Shown: piece by piece, positions 1-7,044 of the stretch | Position numbering within the stretch: the first letter of the stretch is position 1 | Layout of the letters: each line of letters opens with the position of its first letter | Origin: Thiosocius sp049669185 | Lineage (GTDB): Bacteria; Pseudomonadota; Gammaproteobacteria; Chromatiales; Chromatiaceae | Assembly: GCA_049669185.1 (NCBI GenBank) | Contig: JBATKF010000426.1 | Location: forward strand, 1 to 15,272 | Reading direction: 5' to 3' | Length of the DNA stretch: 15,272 bases | Notes under the pieces: generated by a model | What the model was told of the DNA's origin: nothing | What the model saw: only the letters and a program-made list of their open reading frames with translations | Database searches by the model: none | Program-made: the position numbers and the translations under genes

Positions 1-1290
1 GTGTTGATGCACCGTGGTCATCATCTTGCGATCGGCATCGAACGGCAGTTCGGCCACCCGCGGCGCCGCCACCCGCAGCGCCGCGGCGTCCCGCCCGCTG
101 TCGATCACTGCCTGGAGCAAGGCAACCTCGGTCGGTTCACCCAGCATCGTATGGTCGCGGCCGAACTGGGCGTCGTTGTTCAGCGCCAGCGCGGCAAACA
201 GCGCATCGGCCGGGTAACCGGCGCGACCGTCGAGTCGCGCATGGCGCTGCCCATGGAGCATAAAGGCCTCGACCTGCATTCGATTCTGCGTCAGCGTGCC
301 GGTCTTGTCGGAGCAGATCACCGTCACCGAGCCCAGGGTCTCGACCGCCGGCAGCTGGCGGATGAGTGCATTGCCATGCACCAGTTTGCGGGCGCCCAGC
401 GCGAGCGCGATGGTGATCACCGCCGGCAGCGCCTCCGGGATGGCCGCGACGGCCAGACTGACCGCGGTGAGGAACATCAACAGCGGATCGACGCCACGCA
501 GCAGACCGAACGCGAACACGACCGCGCAGACCAGCAGCACCAGCATCGCCAGGCGTCTGCCGAAGCGTGCCAGGCGCTGCTGCAGCGGCGTGAGCGGTCG
601 TTCGCTGCGCTCCAGCAATTGCGCGATACGGCCGATCTCGGTATCCATCCCGGTCGCGACCACAGCACCCTCGCCGCGCCCATAGGTTACCAGGGTGCCG
701 CGAAACGCCATATTGTTGCGATCGCCGATGGCAAGCCCGGCATCAGACAGGGCGTCGATCCGCTTGCCCACCGCCGTCGACTCGCCCGTCAGCGCGGCCT
801 CGTTGAGCTGCAGCGCGGCCGTCGCAGTCAGGCGGACATCGGCCGGGACCAGGTTGCCAGCCTCCAACAGCAGGATGTCGCCGGGTACCAGGTCTTCGCT
901 GGCGATCGTCACCGGGTGCCCATCACGACGCACCGTGACGTTGGGCACCGCCATATCCTTCAGTGCCTCGAGTGCGCGCTCGGCGCGGTATTCCTGCACC
1001 ACACCGATCACCGCGTTGAGCAGGATGATGACCAGGATCGCGATGCTGTCGATGATCTCGCCGAGCAGGCCGGAGACGACAGCAGCCGCGATCAACACCA
1101 GGATCATGAAGTCGCTGAACTGGCTAAACAACATGGCCATAAGGCCGCGCCGACGTTTTTCCACCAGGCGGTTGGGGCCCTGCATTGCGAGCGCATCTGC
1201 GGCCTGCTCGGCGCTGATCCCCACATTGGGGTCGACCTGCAGCGCGGCCGCCGTCTGTTGCACGGAGAGCGTGTGCCAGGTGCTGCTCAT
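1..1290 (-). CDS. P2-type cation-transporting ATPase, N-terminal 430 residues (partial at left edge)
   Basis: Membrane pump that uses ATP to move cations. The frame is open from ATG at 1290 to the window edge, giving exactly 430 codons. Visible in order: a cation-ATPase N-terminal segment (about 1-50), M1 and M2 (about 55-95), an actuator domain with TGE at 168-170, M3 and M4 (about 250-290) with IPEALP at 284-289, the phosphorylation motif CSDKTGTLT with Asp328, and the start of the nucleotide-binding domain (FDADRK near the edge). Family members are about 900 residues, so roughly half is here. The M5-M6 residues that decide the ion lie outside the window, so Ca2+, Mn2+ or monovalent cations cannot be separated. 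No heavy-metal-binding domain precedes M1, which argues against a Cu/Zn P1B pump. The start has a weak AGAGCAGG site about 10 bases upstream. It lies 65 bases downstream of the EcsC gene on the same strand. Confidence 0.93.
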   Translation of the reverse strand, partial: MSSTWHTLSVQQTAAALQVDPNVGISAEQAADALAMQGPNRLVEKRRRGLMAMLFSQFSDFMILVLIAAAVVSGLLGEIIDSIAILVIILLNAVIGVVQEYRAERALEALKDMAVPNVTVRRDGHPVTIASEDLVPGDILLLEAGNLVPADVRLTATAALQLNEAALTGESTAVGKRIDALSDAGLAIGDRNNMAFRGTLVTYGRGEGAVVATGMDTEIGRIAQLLERSERPLTPLQQRLARFGRRLAMLVLLVCAVVFAFGLLRGVDPLLMFLTAVSLAVAAIPEALPAVITIALALGARKLVHGNALIRQLPAVETLGSVTVICSDKTGTLTQNRMQVEAFMLHGQRHARLDGRAGYPADALFAALALNNDAQFGRDHTMLGEPTEVALLQAVIDSGRDAAALRVAAPRVAELPFDADRKMMTTVHQH

Positions 1291-1355
1291 GCGATTAGCC
1301 TGCTCTTGTGTACCTGCGTTAGCTACCGATTGCCGGCATGCTGCGGGGCAACACC

Positions 1356-2207
1356 TCAATCGACCGTGTTCAGCATCTCGTAGTTGGCGCGTACCAGCTG
1401 CTCGCCATACTTTCGCTCGAGGCGACGGACGGTGAAGTGGCTGCGCGCCATATCCTGAAAATGCTGCATGAAGATCGTATTGCCGATGGCCCCACCGGCA
1501 GCACCGATCAGCGGCAGCAGTTGGATCGCGGCGCGCCGCGACACCTCGGTGCCGAAACGCGTGGCGATGGCCCGGATGAGTTGCACCACCGCCGGTGCAC
1601 CCTGAGCCGCCATTCCGTGTTTGGCCACCTGCGTAATCGCCGCGCTCATGTAGGAGGCCAGCGCGAGCCGCACCCCGTAGTAGCCGGTTTCTGCGGCATC
1701 ATCGGTCTCGGAGCGCCCGCCGAGTGCGAATACCTGCACGCAGGCCAGCTGGGTATCCTCGTCGTGGATGTCCTCACCTTCGTCACGGGCGATCTCGGCG
1801 ATGCTGCGCAGCATGATGGTCGTGGTTACCGGCAACTCGACGATCAGGCCGGGGAGTCCAAAAAAACCGCCCAGCCCTCCGGAGCCGGCGGCCAGGCCCT
1901 TGTACATCAGCTCCTGGGCACTGCGCTCATGCTTGCGCCGCAGCGAAGCGGCGGCTGCGTCGAGCGCCTTGGCGATCGCCACCTCCGCTGCCCGATGGAC
2001 GACCGCAAACCAGGCCTTGGGCATCAGCGTCATGGCGATCTCGATCGGCGTGCCCACCGCGCTGGACAGGCGTGCAGCGAGACTGGGGTGTTCGAGATGA
2101 CGATGTGCGCGGCGCAACGCCTCGGCATCGGCCGCATCCATTGCGTAGGGCAGCAGGCCCTTGCCCAGGACAGCATCCGGGCCTGTGGTGTCAACGGAGT
2201 TTGTCAT
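1356..2207 (-). CDS. EcsC family protein
   Basis: A 283-residue protein that I recognise as EcsC family, named after the third gene of the Bacillus ecs locus; biochemical function is unknown to me. Seen: a glycine-rich hydrophobic stretch (GLAAGSGGLGGFFGLPGLIVELP) about residues 104-127 followed by the family-typical TTTIMLRSIAEIARDEGEDI, and a second glycine/alanine-rich hydrophobic segment (LLPLIGAAGGAIGNTIF) near the C-terminus, suggesting membrane association. There is no signal peptide. GTG at 2210 and ATG at 2207 are adjacent; I chose ATG 2207 because an AAAGAAG site lies 4 bases upstream, which would be too close for the GTG. It sits between a small membrane protein gene and a cation ATPase on the same strand, so co-transcription is likely. 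Confidence in the family is high; the role is open. Confidence 0.85.
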   Translation of the reverse strand: MTNSVDTTGPDAVLGKGLLPYAMDAADAEALRRAHRHLEHPSLAARLSSAVGTPIEIAMTLMPKAWFAVVHRAAEVAIAKALDAAAASLRRKHERSAQELMYKGLAAGSGGLGGFFGLPGLIVELPVTTTIMLRSIAEIARDEGEDIHDEDTQLACVQVFALGGRSETDDAAETGYYGVRLALASYMSAAITQVAKHGMAAQGAPAVVQLIRAIATRFGTEVSRRAAIQLLPLIGAAGGAIGNTIFMQHFQDMARSHFTVRRLERKYGEQLVRANYEMLNTVD

Positions 2208-2256
2208 CACACTTCTTTTAGTGCCGCCTGATGGCTATAGCCGATCGATCCATTGC

Positions 2257-2466
2257 TCAGGACATGGGCCCGGCGTGGTCAGCCTCTTGTCCCTCCCCGT
2301 CTGCCGCCGACTCGGCGTGCCGGGATTCGGCGCTGTCACGAAAGCGCTGGAGGTCTTCGCGGGCCGGGGCCATCCGCTGGATCTCCCGTCCGAGGTAATA
2401 ACCGATACCGAACAGGCTCGCACCGACACCGAACAGGCCGGCTCCCAAAAACAGACGCGACAACAT
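2257..2466 (-). CDS. Small single-pass membrane protein, hypothetical
   Basis: A 69-residue protein with a hydrophobic glycine-rich segment at about residues 5-25 (FLGAGLFGVGASLFGIGYYLG), followed by a charged, glutamate- and alanine-rich tail that probably faces the cytoplasm. I do not recognise the family. The case that it is real is a strong Shine-Dalgarno sequence, GGGAGGGG, about 7-8 bases before ATG 2466, and its position as the likely first gene of the minus-strand group, 49 bases ahead of the EcsC start. A glycine-zipper-like YtxH/DUF-type envelope protein is one alternative; this cannot be settled by eye. Confidence 0.6.
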   Translation of the reverse strand: MLSRLFLGAGLFGVGASLFGIGYYLGREIQRMAPAREDLQRFRDSAESRHAESAADGEGQEADHAGPMS

Positions 2467-2640
2467 GTCAAGCCCCTCCCGCGGTCATCGTCCCATAGCG
2501 CCACTATAAGCCAATTCCGCGCGGCCGCAGCTCGCCGACCGCAGCCGGTCTGCGATTCAGCCGCATCGGGCGCAGAAGGCAGGCGCGTATTCGCGAACCA
2601 CGGCATTGACTTCCGGCCGGATTTGCGAAAACGTTCGCGC
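2467..2640. promoter_or_regulatory. Divergent intergenic region with short palindromes
   Basis: This 174-base gap separates the minus-strand small-protein/EcsC/ATPase group from the plus-strand cysteine-cluster gene, so both sets of promoters should lie here. Two short palindromes stand out: TTCGCGAA at 2590-2597, and GCGAA-AACG-TTCGC at 2625-2638, directly before ATG 2641. On the minus strand a TATAGT sequence could serve as a -10 but has no convincing -35 partner. On the plus strand TTGACT at 2606-2611 has only a poor -10 17 bases on. Nothing is assigned firmly. Confidence 0.35.
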
Positions 2641-3279
2641 ATGGGAACACAATTCGAGCGCATGCGCTGGGCGACCGCCCGGCTGCTTTTCATTTTCTAC
2701 ATCACCGCTTCCGTGCTGACGGTGGTCGGCGGTTTTCTGACTGCACCGCTGATGACCTGGTACTTCTTCGGCGACTGGCGTTTCTGGCGCCACTGGTCGG
2801 CGGGACGCAGGCTTTTGCCGCACGGGCTGCGACTGCTGCGGGTGATGGCGACGGACAGTCGTGGCTTCATGTTCGCGGTGCCACTCACCAGCCCACCGCG
2901 CTCGGCGCCGGACCCTGCATCGGCGGCGCTGCGCCCCGAGTGGCTGCATGGTCCATCCTGCGGAAACTGCTCCAACTGCTGCCGCGCGGGGGGCCACACC
3001 TGCCCGCTGTTGGACGAGGAGCGAGACCGCTGTCGCGGCTATGACAGCTTCTACTGGCGCTACTTCAACTGCGGACGCTTCCCCTCCACCGCCGAGGAGA
3101 CGCACTACTACAGTTGCGGCAAATGGCAGGTGATCGAACCCGCCCGGCAGCCGGACGGCGTCGCCCCGGCGCCCGTCCCGGTCATGTTCACGCCCGAGTT
3201 GCGGGTGCCGACTAACGGCGCTGCACAGACCGGGACTGCGGAACGCGAGCCATTGCGCAGCGCTGGCGGGGCGTCCTGA
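2641..3279 (+). CDS. Membrane-anchored cysteine-cluster protein (YkgJ/UPF0153-like metal-binding motif)
   Basis: A 212-residue protein. Residues about 13-45 form a hydrophobic, aromatic-rich N-terminal membrane segment. A soluble part follows with eight cysteines: C107, C110, C113, C114, C121, C131, C144 and C159. The CxxCxxCC core, followed by C-PLLD, RCRGY and NCGRFP, resembles the Zn/Fe-chelating cysteine clusters of YkgJ/UPF0153 proteins. I infer metal binding; the family match is tentative. The C-terminal 45 residues are proline/alanine-rich and probably disordered. The start is uncertain: ATG 2641 and ATG 2662 are in frame, neither has a good ribosome site, and a small inverted repeat abuts 2641. 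The frame is open upstream to 2161, but that stretch overlaps divergent genes and looks non-coding. The DUF211 and VIT-like genes follow on the same strand after 93 bases. Confidence 0.75.
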   Translation: MGTQFERMRWATARLLFIFYITASVLTVVGGFLTAPLMTWYFFGDWRFWRHWSAGRRLLPHGLRLLRVMATDSRGFMFAVPLTSPPRSAPDPASAALRPEWLHGPSCGNCSNCCRAGGHTCPLLDEERDRCRGYDSFYWRYFNCGRFPSTAEETHYYSCGKWQVIEPARQPDGVAPAPVPVMFTPELRVPTNGAAQTGTAEREPLRSAGGAS

Positions 3280-3372
3280 GGGGGCAGCGGGGGCGCATCT
3301 TTGTGGGGGCCTGCGCCCTGCGGCGCCTGCGCACGGCTGGTCAGGTACGTCAATAGTCCGGATAATCCCGGG

Positions 3373-3642
3373 ATGTCCCGCGTCAAGCTCATCGCCCTGG
3401 ATGTCCTCAAACCGCATCTGCCCGACGCCGTCGAATTTGCCCGCCAGCTCGCCGCTTTGGGGGACGACTACCAGGTCGAACTCGAAGTGGTCGAGGTCGA
3501 TGAACACACGCAGACCGCGCTGATCACCGTGCGCGGCGAGGACCTCGCATTGGCGCGCATCGAAGACAAGATCAAGGCCCTCGGCGGTTCGGTCCACAGC
3601 ATCGATCGGGTGATCGTCACCGGCAGCGGCGACGACAACTGA
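3373..3642 (+). CDS. DUF211 family protein
   Basis: An 89-residue protein matching DUF211 (COG1888), small ferredoxin-fold-like proteins best known from archaea such as Methanothermobacter MTH889. Diagnostic stretches are the N-terminal strand ending LDVLKPH (residues 9-15), the acidic middle VELEVVEVDEHTQ, and GGSVHSIDRV beginning at residue 71. I chose ATG 3373 because the alignment to family N-termini begins there; the open frame runs back to a TTG at 3301, but those residues look unlike the family. The upstream site is poor (CCCGGG directly before ATG). Function is not established. It ends 7 bases before the ATG of a VIT1/CCC1-like membrane protein, so the two are probably translationally coupled, and a role in sensing or regulating that transporter is my inference. 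Confidence 0.87.
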   Translation: MSRVKLIALDVLKPHLPDAVEFARQLAALGDDYQVELEVVEVDEHTQTALITVRGEDLALARIEDKIKALGGSVHSIDRVIVTGSGDDN

Positions 3643-3649
3643 GCCCGTG

Positions 3650-4234
3650 ATGCCGACATTGGCGGAACTGCGCCAGGCCATGCATATCACCGGCTCGACT
3701 CCGATCGCTCGGCGCTATTTCGTCACCAACGGCTTCGACGGCTCATTGGCGATGCTCGGCCTGCTGATCGGCTTTCGCAGCGCCGGCGGCGCCGCTGTCG
3801 AGATCGTCATCGCCGCCTGCCTCGGGACGGCCATCGCGCTGGGCGCCAGCGGTATCTCCAGCACCTATGTCAGCGAACAGGCCGAGCGGCGGCGCGAACT
3901 GGACCGCCTGCGCAGCGCCATGCTGAAGGAACTCGACGACAGTGCGCACGCGCGGGCCGCGCAGTGGGCACCGATCCTGGTGGCCCTCGTCAGCGGTCTG
4001 GCCCCCTTCCTACTCGCGCTGGTCATCATGCTACCCCTGTGGCTGCAGAGCGTGGCAGACCCGCCCGCGCCCGCGCTGTTCGATACCGCGATCGGCATCG
4101 CCCTCGTGCTGATCTTTCTGCTCGGGGTGTTCCTGGGGCGCGTGGCCGGGAGCTACTGGCTTTGGTCGGGTCTGCGCACGCTCGCGATCGCCCTGGTGAC
4201 CGCCGGCATCATCCTTCTGGTCGCGCCCGGATGA
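3650..4234 (+). CDS. VIT1/CCC1 family-like membrane transporter
   Basis: A 194-residue integral membrane protein. The N-terminal FVTNGFDGSLAMLGLLIGF (residues 24-42) is typical of the VIT1/CCC1 (DUF125) family, which moves Fe2+ or Mn2+ across membranes; Asp30 sits where the family has a conserved transport aspartate in TM1. A second membrane segment follows (about 47-68), then a charged stretch (SEQAERRRELDRLRSAMLKELDDSAHAR, about 75-102) corresponding to the cytoplasmic region between TM2 and TM3, then three more hydrophobic segments (about 107-133, 144-163, 170-192). GTG 3647 and ATG 3650 are both possible; ATG is preferred. It is coupled to the DUF211 gene, 7 bases away. Iron or manganese as substrate is inference from the family, and this compact archaeal-like version may differ. 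Confidence 0.8.
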   Translation: MPTLAELRQAMHITGSTPIARRYFVTNGFDGSLAMLGLLIGFRSAGGAAVEIVIAACLGTAIALGASGISSTYVSEQAERRRELDRLRSAMLKELDDSAHARAAQWAPILVALVSGLAPFLLALVIMLPLWLQSVADPPAPALFDTAIGIALVLIFLLGVFLGRVAGSYWLWSGLRTLAIALVTAGIILLVAPG

Positions 4235-4654
4235 AGGACGACTCCACCGGCTGAAGATGGCCTTAGACGCGGTTGGGACGATGAATCAAGAATAGCACCA
4301 CCACGAGGCGTTCAAAGACCGTCGGAGCACATACCGAGCACTCGAAGGGAAGCATGGGCAAGCATCTACCCGGGTCACAGCGAGGTGACGAATGGTCACG
4401 AAAAACCAACAGCCAGGCAGTTCAAGTCCGACAGGCTAGCACGAGGACGCCCAATGGCTGGCGGAGATGCTGAAACTCGAGGGTCGGGTGTTGGGCGCCC
4501 GGGTCGACAACGACGCAGTCTGCAGCTGGGCTGGCATTGATGCTGCGCTCGGCCGAGTCGGACACGCGCGAATATGCTTGAATCACTGCAACGATCGCGG
4601 ATTCACGAGGGCGCCAGACCATGGCGATTGCAGCAAGCGCGCGAGGCAATACGC
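4235..4654. other. 420-base stretch with no supported gene
   Basis: Between the VIT-like gene and the hydrolase start. Short open frames exist on both strands (for example plus 4467-4661, minus 4422-4649), but none has a ribosome site, a recognisable family or a convincing domain. The plus-strand reading around 4301-4390 gives a short polar peptide that stops early, so an eroded gene fragment is possible but I cannot name it. Base composition looks less GC-rich around 4260-4440 than in the flanking genes. No clear terminator or promoter was seen. Confidence 0.5.
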
Positions 4655-5473
4655 ATGGTGAGAAAAATGGCTGAATGGCTGGTGCCGCTGCTGCTGGGCG
4701 CTTTGCTCCTCAATGGCGTGATGTACCTCCAGCAGCCGCGCATGATCTTCTTTCCCTGGCCCACGCTAGAGTCCACCCCGACCGACTGGGGCCTTGCCTA
4801 CGACGACGTGACGCTCGAGACAGACGACGGCGTCGCGCTGCATGGCTGGTATATCCCCTACCCAGCAGCGCGCCGCACGGTGCTCTTTCTGCACGGCAAT
4901 GCCGGCAACATCTCGCACCGGCGCGAGTCTATCGAGATCTTTCACCGTCTCGGCAGTAACGTACTGATCATCGATTACCGAGGCTATGGCCAGAGCGCCG
5001 GTTCGCCGAGCGAGACCGGCCTTTATCTCGACGCCGCGGCCGCGTGGCGCCACCTGACGGTAGATCGCGGCGCGGATCCGGCCGATGTGATCATCTTCGG
5101 GCGCTCACTCGGTGGTGCGGTCGCGGCCCACCTGGCATCCCAGGTAACCGCAGGCGGGGTCATCTGCGAATCCACCTTCAGCTCGGCGCGCGACTTTGCC
5201 CACCAGGTGTTTCCCCTGCTGTCGCGCCTGGTCGTCTTGCGCTATCGGTTCGACGCCGCCAGCGCGCTGGCGCGCGGCTCTGCACCGGTGATGATTCTGC
5301 ACAGTTCCGACGACGAGATCATGCCCTTCGCGCTGGGCCGCCGGCTGTATGAGGCCGCGGCCGAACCGAAACACTTCGTGACCCTGCGTGGCGATCACAA
5401 TACCGGCTTTCTCGCCAGTCAGCCGGACTACGAGCGGGCGCTGCAGGCGTTCATCACCGCGCCGGGCTCGTAG
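4655..5473 (+). CDS. Membrane-anchored alpha/beta hydrolase (YfhR/BEM46-like)
   Basis: A 272-residue serine hydrolase of the alpha/beta fold, anchored by an N-terminal membrane segment (about residues 7-25). Catalytic elements are all visible: HGN at 80-82 for the oxyanion hole, GRSLGG with nucleophile Ser151, an acidic residue at Asp219 or Asp220 (SSDDEIMP), and His248 in GDHNTG. The sequence DYRGYGQSAGSPSE around 107-120 is characteristic of the BEM46/ABHD13/YfhR group, whose natural substrates are mostly unknown; esters or thioesters are likely. I chose ATG 4655 because a GAGG motif lies 8 bases upstream. ATG 4667 is also possible, while ATG 4574 would add an N-terminal extension lacking family likeness. 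It is convergent with the lipoprotein gene, with only 14 bases between stops and no obvious terminator. Confidence 0.9.
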   Translation: MVRKMAEWLVPLLLGALLLNGVMYLQQPRMIFFPWPTLESTPTDWGLAYDDVTLETDDGVALHGWYIPYPAARRTVLFLHGNAGNISHRRESIEIFHRLGSNVLIIDYRGYGQSAGSPSETGLYLDAAAAWRHLTVDRGADPADVIIFGRSLGGAVAAHLASQVTAGGVICESTFSSARDFAHQVFPLLSRLVVLRYRFDAASALARGSAPVMILHSSDDEIMPFALGRRLYEAAAEPKHFVTLRGDHNTGFLASQPDYERALQAFITAPGS

Positions 5474-5487
5474 AACGCGGCAGATCT

Positions 5488-6246
5488 TCAAAACGTCATG
5501 ATATCGCGGCGTATCACGCGCATCGGCCGATACCCGAACACCGCGCTCAGATGGTGAAAGAACGCGTGATTGGCTTCGTTGTACCAGAGCTCATCCAGCG
5601 CCTCCTCGACCTTGCGATAGCGGCTGTAGATCTCGAGCCCGGGGTGCCTGGCGGCCTCGGCCTGCACCAGGCCCAGCCACATGCGACTCGCGCCCATGAT
5701 GAACTTCGGCCACTCGCGCTGGATGACCGGCGACCAGGACGGGTCGCTGGTGGCGGCCGGATCCGATGGGGGCTCGGCATTGGTCTTGTGGACACGGTAT
5801 TCGACCAGGTGGCCGTCGGCTTGCAGTCTGTTCAGCAGCGGGTCGCGTCCGATCTGCGCAATCATCGATGCGGCGACTGCCGAGGGGGCCAGAAAGATGA
5901 AACTGAACTGGTGGCCGGTATCATCCTCCGGCCAACGGCGGTGGAAGCGCCACAGCGCGAGTTCTGACGCGTATTGTGCAATTACCGGCTGCAGCAGCTG
6001 ATCGGCGATCAGCGGATCGAGAAAGCTGTCGACTTCGTCATCGGCATTGCGCGCCAATCGGAAGCGGACATACCACCAGCTCGATCCTTCCGTATCTTGG
6101 GCCGACGACCTGTCGACTCGGACCGATTCGGCGGGTGATTGCGGCGTGGCGCAGGCGCCCAATAGGGCCGCCAACAGGCCCGCCAAGGTAGCCCTTAGCA
6201 GAAGGCGGAGATCCGCTGTCGGTTGCGAACGGCAAAGATAATGCAT
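5488..6246 (-). CDS. Predicted outer-membrane lipoprotein of unknown function
   Basis: A 252-residue protein with a lipoprotein signal: a basic n-region, hydrophobic segment LLLRATLAGLLAALLGAC and lipobox cysteine Cys32 (L-G-A-C). The +2 residue is alanine, not aspartate, so Lol sorting to the outer membrane is expected. The mature part is rich in tryptophan, tyrosine and histidine, with blocks such as WWYVRFRLAR, ALWRFHRRWPEDD, HQFSFIFLAP and DELWYNEANHAFFHHLSAVFGYRPMRV. I do not recognise the family. ATG 6246 has no clear Shine-Dalgarno sequence, and the n-region before the hydrophobic core is somewhat long, so the start could be internal at a non-ATG codon. It lies 78 bases downstream of the DUF3047 gene on the same strand and could share its transcript. 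Confidence 0.75.
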   Translation of the reverse strand: MHYLCRSQPTADLRLLLRATLAGLLAALLGACATPQSPAESVRVDRSSAQDTEGSSWWYVRFRLARNADDEVDSFLDPLIADQLLQPVIAQYASELALWRFHRRWPEDDTGHQFSFIFLAPSAVAASMIAQIGRDPLLNRLQADGHLVEYRVHKTNAEPPSDPAATSDPSWSPVIQREWPKFIMGASRMWLGLVQAEAARHPGLEIYSRYRKVEEALDELWYNEANHAFFHHLSAVFGYRPMRVIRRDIMTF

Positions 6247-6324
6247 CGTTTGAACGTCACCGAGTCGAGGCCGGGTGGGCCATCCAAAGTTGGGCTTCAG
6301 CGTGTTTCCGAGCCATCCGGTGCA

Positions 6325-7044
6325 CTATTCGCTGATCGAGATATCCCCGAACCAGGCCGTCACTGTCTCACCCGTCTGATCGGTATCGGCCGCAATCGCG
6401 ATTCCCGAAACCGGCGGCGGCGCCTCACCGAAGGCCTCACGATAGTCCGCGACCAGGTCGCGTTGTTCGAGCATCCAGTCGCCAACGCCGCTGGTCGCGT
6501 TGCGCAGCACGATCATGCGCACCCGGTCTGTGTAGGCATTCCAGGCACGCGTACCCACCGCGGCATGATTGTCCCAGACATAGCAGAGCGCCGCGGCCGG
6601 GACCTCTTCGCCATAGATCCAGCGCGCGATCGCAAGTTTGGCCCGGTCCGCGAACGACAGGCGTTCGGTGGGATAGTCGAACATCACGTACAGGCGCGCC
6701 GCGAAGTCGTCGCCGTCCTTGCTGTGGATATCGCCCTGCGTCACCACCCGGTCGACCCGCCAGCGCCACTGCAGCCATGGATGCCCTGCCGTGTCCCAGC
6801 GTATCGAACGCAGCAGACTGCCCCCGGCCGCGTCGGCCTGCGCACGCACCACAGGGACGCCCGCATCCTCGACCAGACGGAACTCGGTCGGCTTTATGTC
6901 GCGCAGCGCCAGCAGCTGCCAGCCGTCAGTGAATTCCGCCCCGATGGGCATCCTGGAAAAGTGTCCGGGCACAGATTCCAGCGCCAGTGCCGGCAGCGCC
7001 AGGCCAGCAAACAGGAGCGGCCATGCCAGGCGTATATCAGCCAC
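6325..7044 (-). CDS. Secreted DUF3047 family protein
   Basis: A 239-residue protein that I recognise as DUF3047; no biochemical function is known to me. It begins with a signal peptide (RLAWPLLFAGLALPALA, cleavage likely after ALA about residue 22), so the mature protein is probably periplasmic. Family-like blocks are LQWRWRVDRVVTQGDIHSKDGDDFAARLYVMFDYP in the middle, CYVWDN, and the C-terminal DTDQTGETVTAWFGDISI. I chose GTG 7044, which overlaps the stop of the upstream reductase gene by 8 bases (GTG 7047 is equally placed); the frame extends further to 7104, but that part lies wholly within the upstream gene and would place residues before the signal peptide. The overlap implies translational coupling with the TVP38-reductase fusion, suggesting a shared envelope role. 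Start codon choice is the main uncertainty. Confidence 0.82.
   Translation of the reverse strand: MADIRLAWPLLFAGLALPALALESVPGHFSRMPIGAEFTDGWQLLALRDIKPTEFRLVEDAGVPVVRAQADAAGGSLLRSIRWDTAGHPWLQWRWRVDRVVTQGDIHSKDGDDFAARLYVMFDYPTERLSFADRAKLAIARWIYGEEVPAAALCYVWDNHAAVGTRAWNAYTDRVRMIVLRNATSGVGDWMLEQRDLVADYREAFGEAPPPVSGIAIAADTDQTGETVTAWFGDISISE

Noticed and set aside
1..1383. A 460-codon open frame on the plus strand
   Set aside because: It mirrors the P-type ATPase on the opposite strand, has low-complexity Arg/Gln/His-rich content and no domain; the minus strand carries TGE, IPEALP and DKTGTLT motifs.
2606..2634. TTGACT plus a possible -10 as promoter for the cysteine-cluster gene
   Set aside because: The hexamer 17 bases downstream (AAACGT) is a poor -10 and lies too close to ATG 2641.
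2161..2640. N-terminal extension of the cysteine-cluster protein
   Set aside because: It would overlap the small membrane protein gene and EcsC start in reverse and reads as low-complexity Arg/Pro/Ser.
3313..3326. GCGCC-CTGC-GGCGC hairpin as a terminator after the cysteine-cluster gene
   Set aside because: Only a 5-base-pair stem without a T-run, common by chance in GC-rich DNA.
2557..3690. A 377-codon minus-strand open frame
   Set aside because: It overlaps the cysteine-cluster and DUF211 genes, has shadow-like composition and no ribosome site or family.
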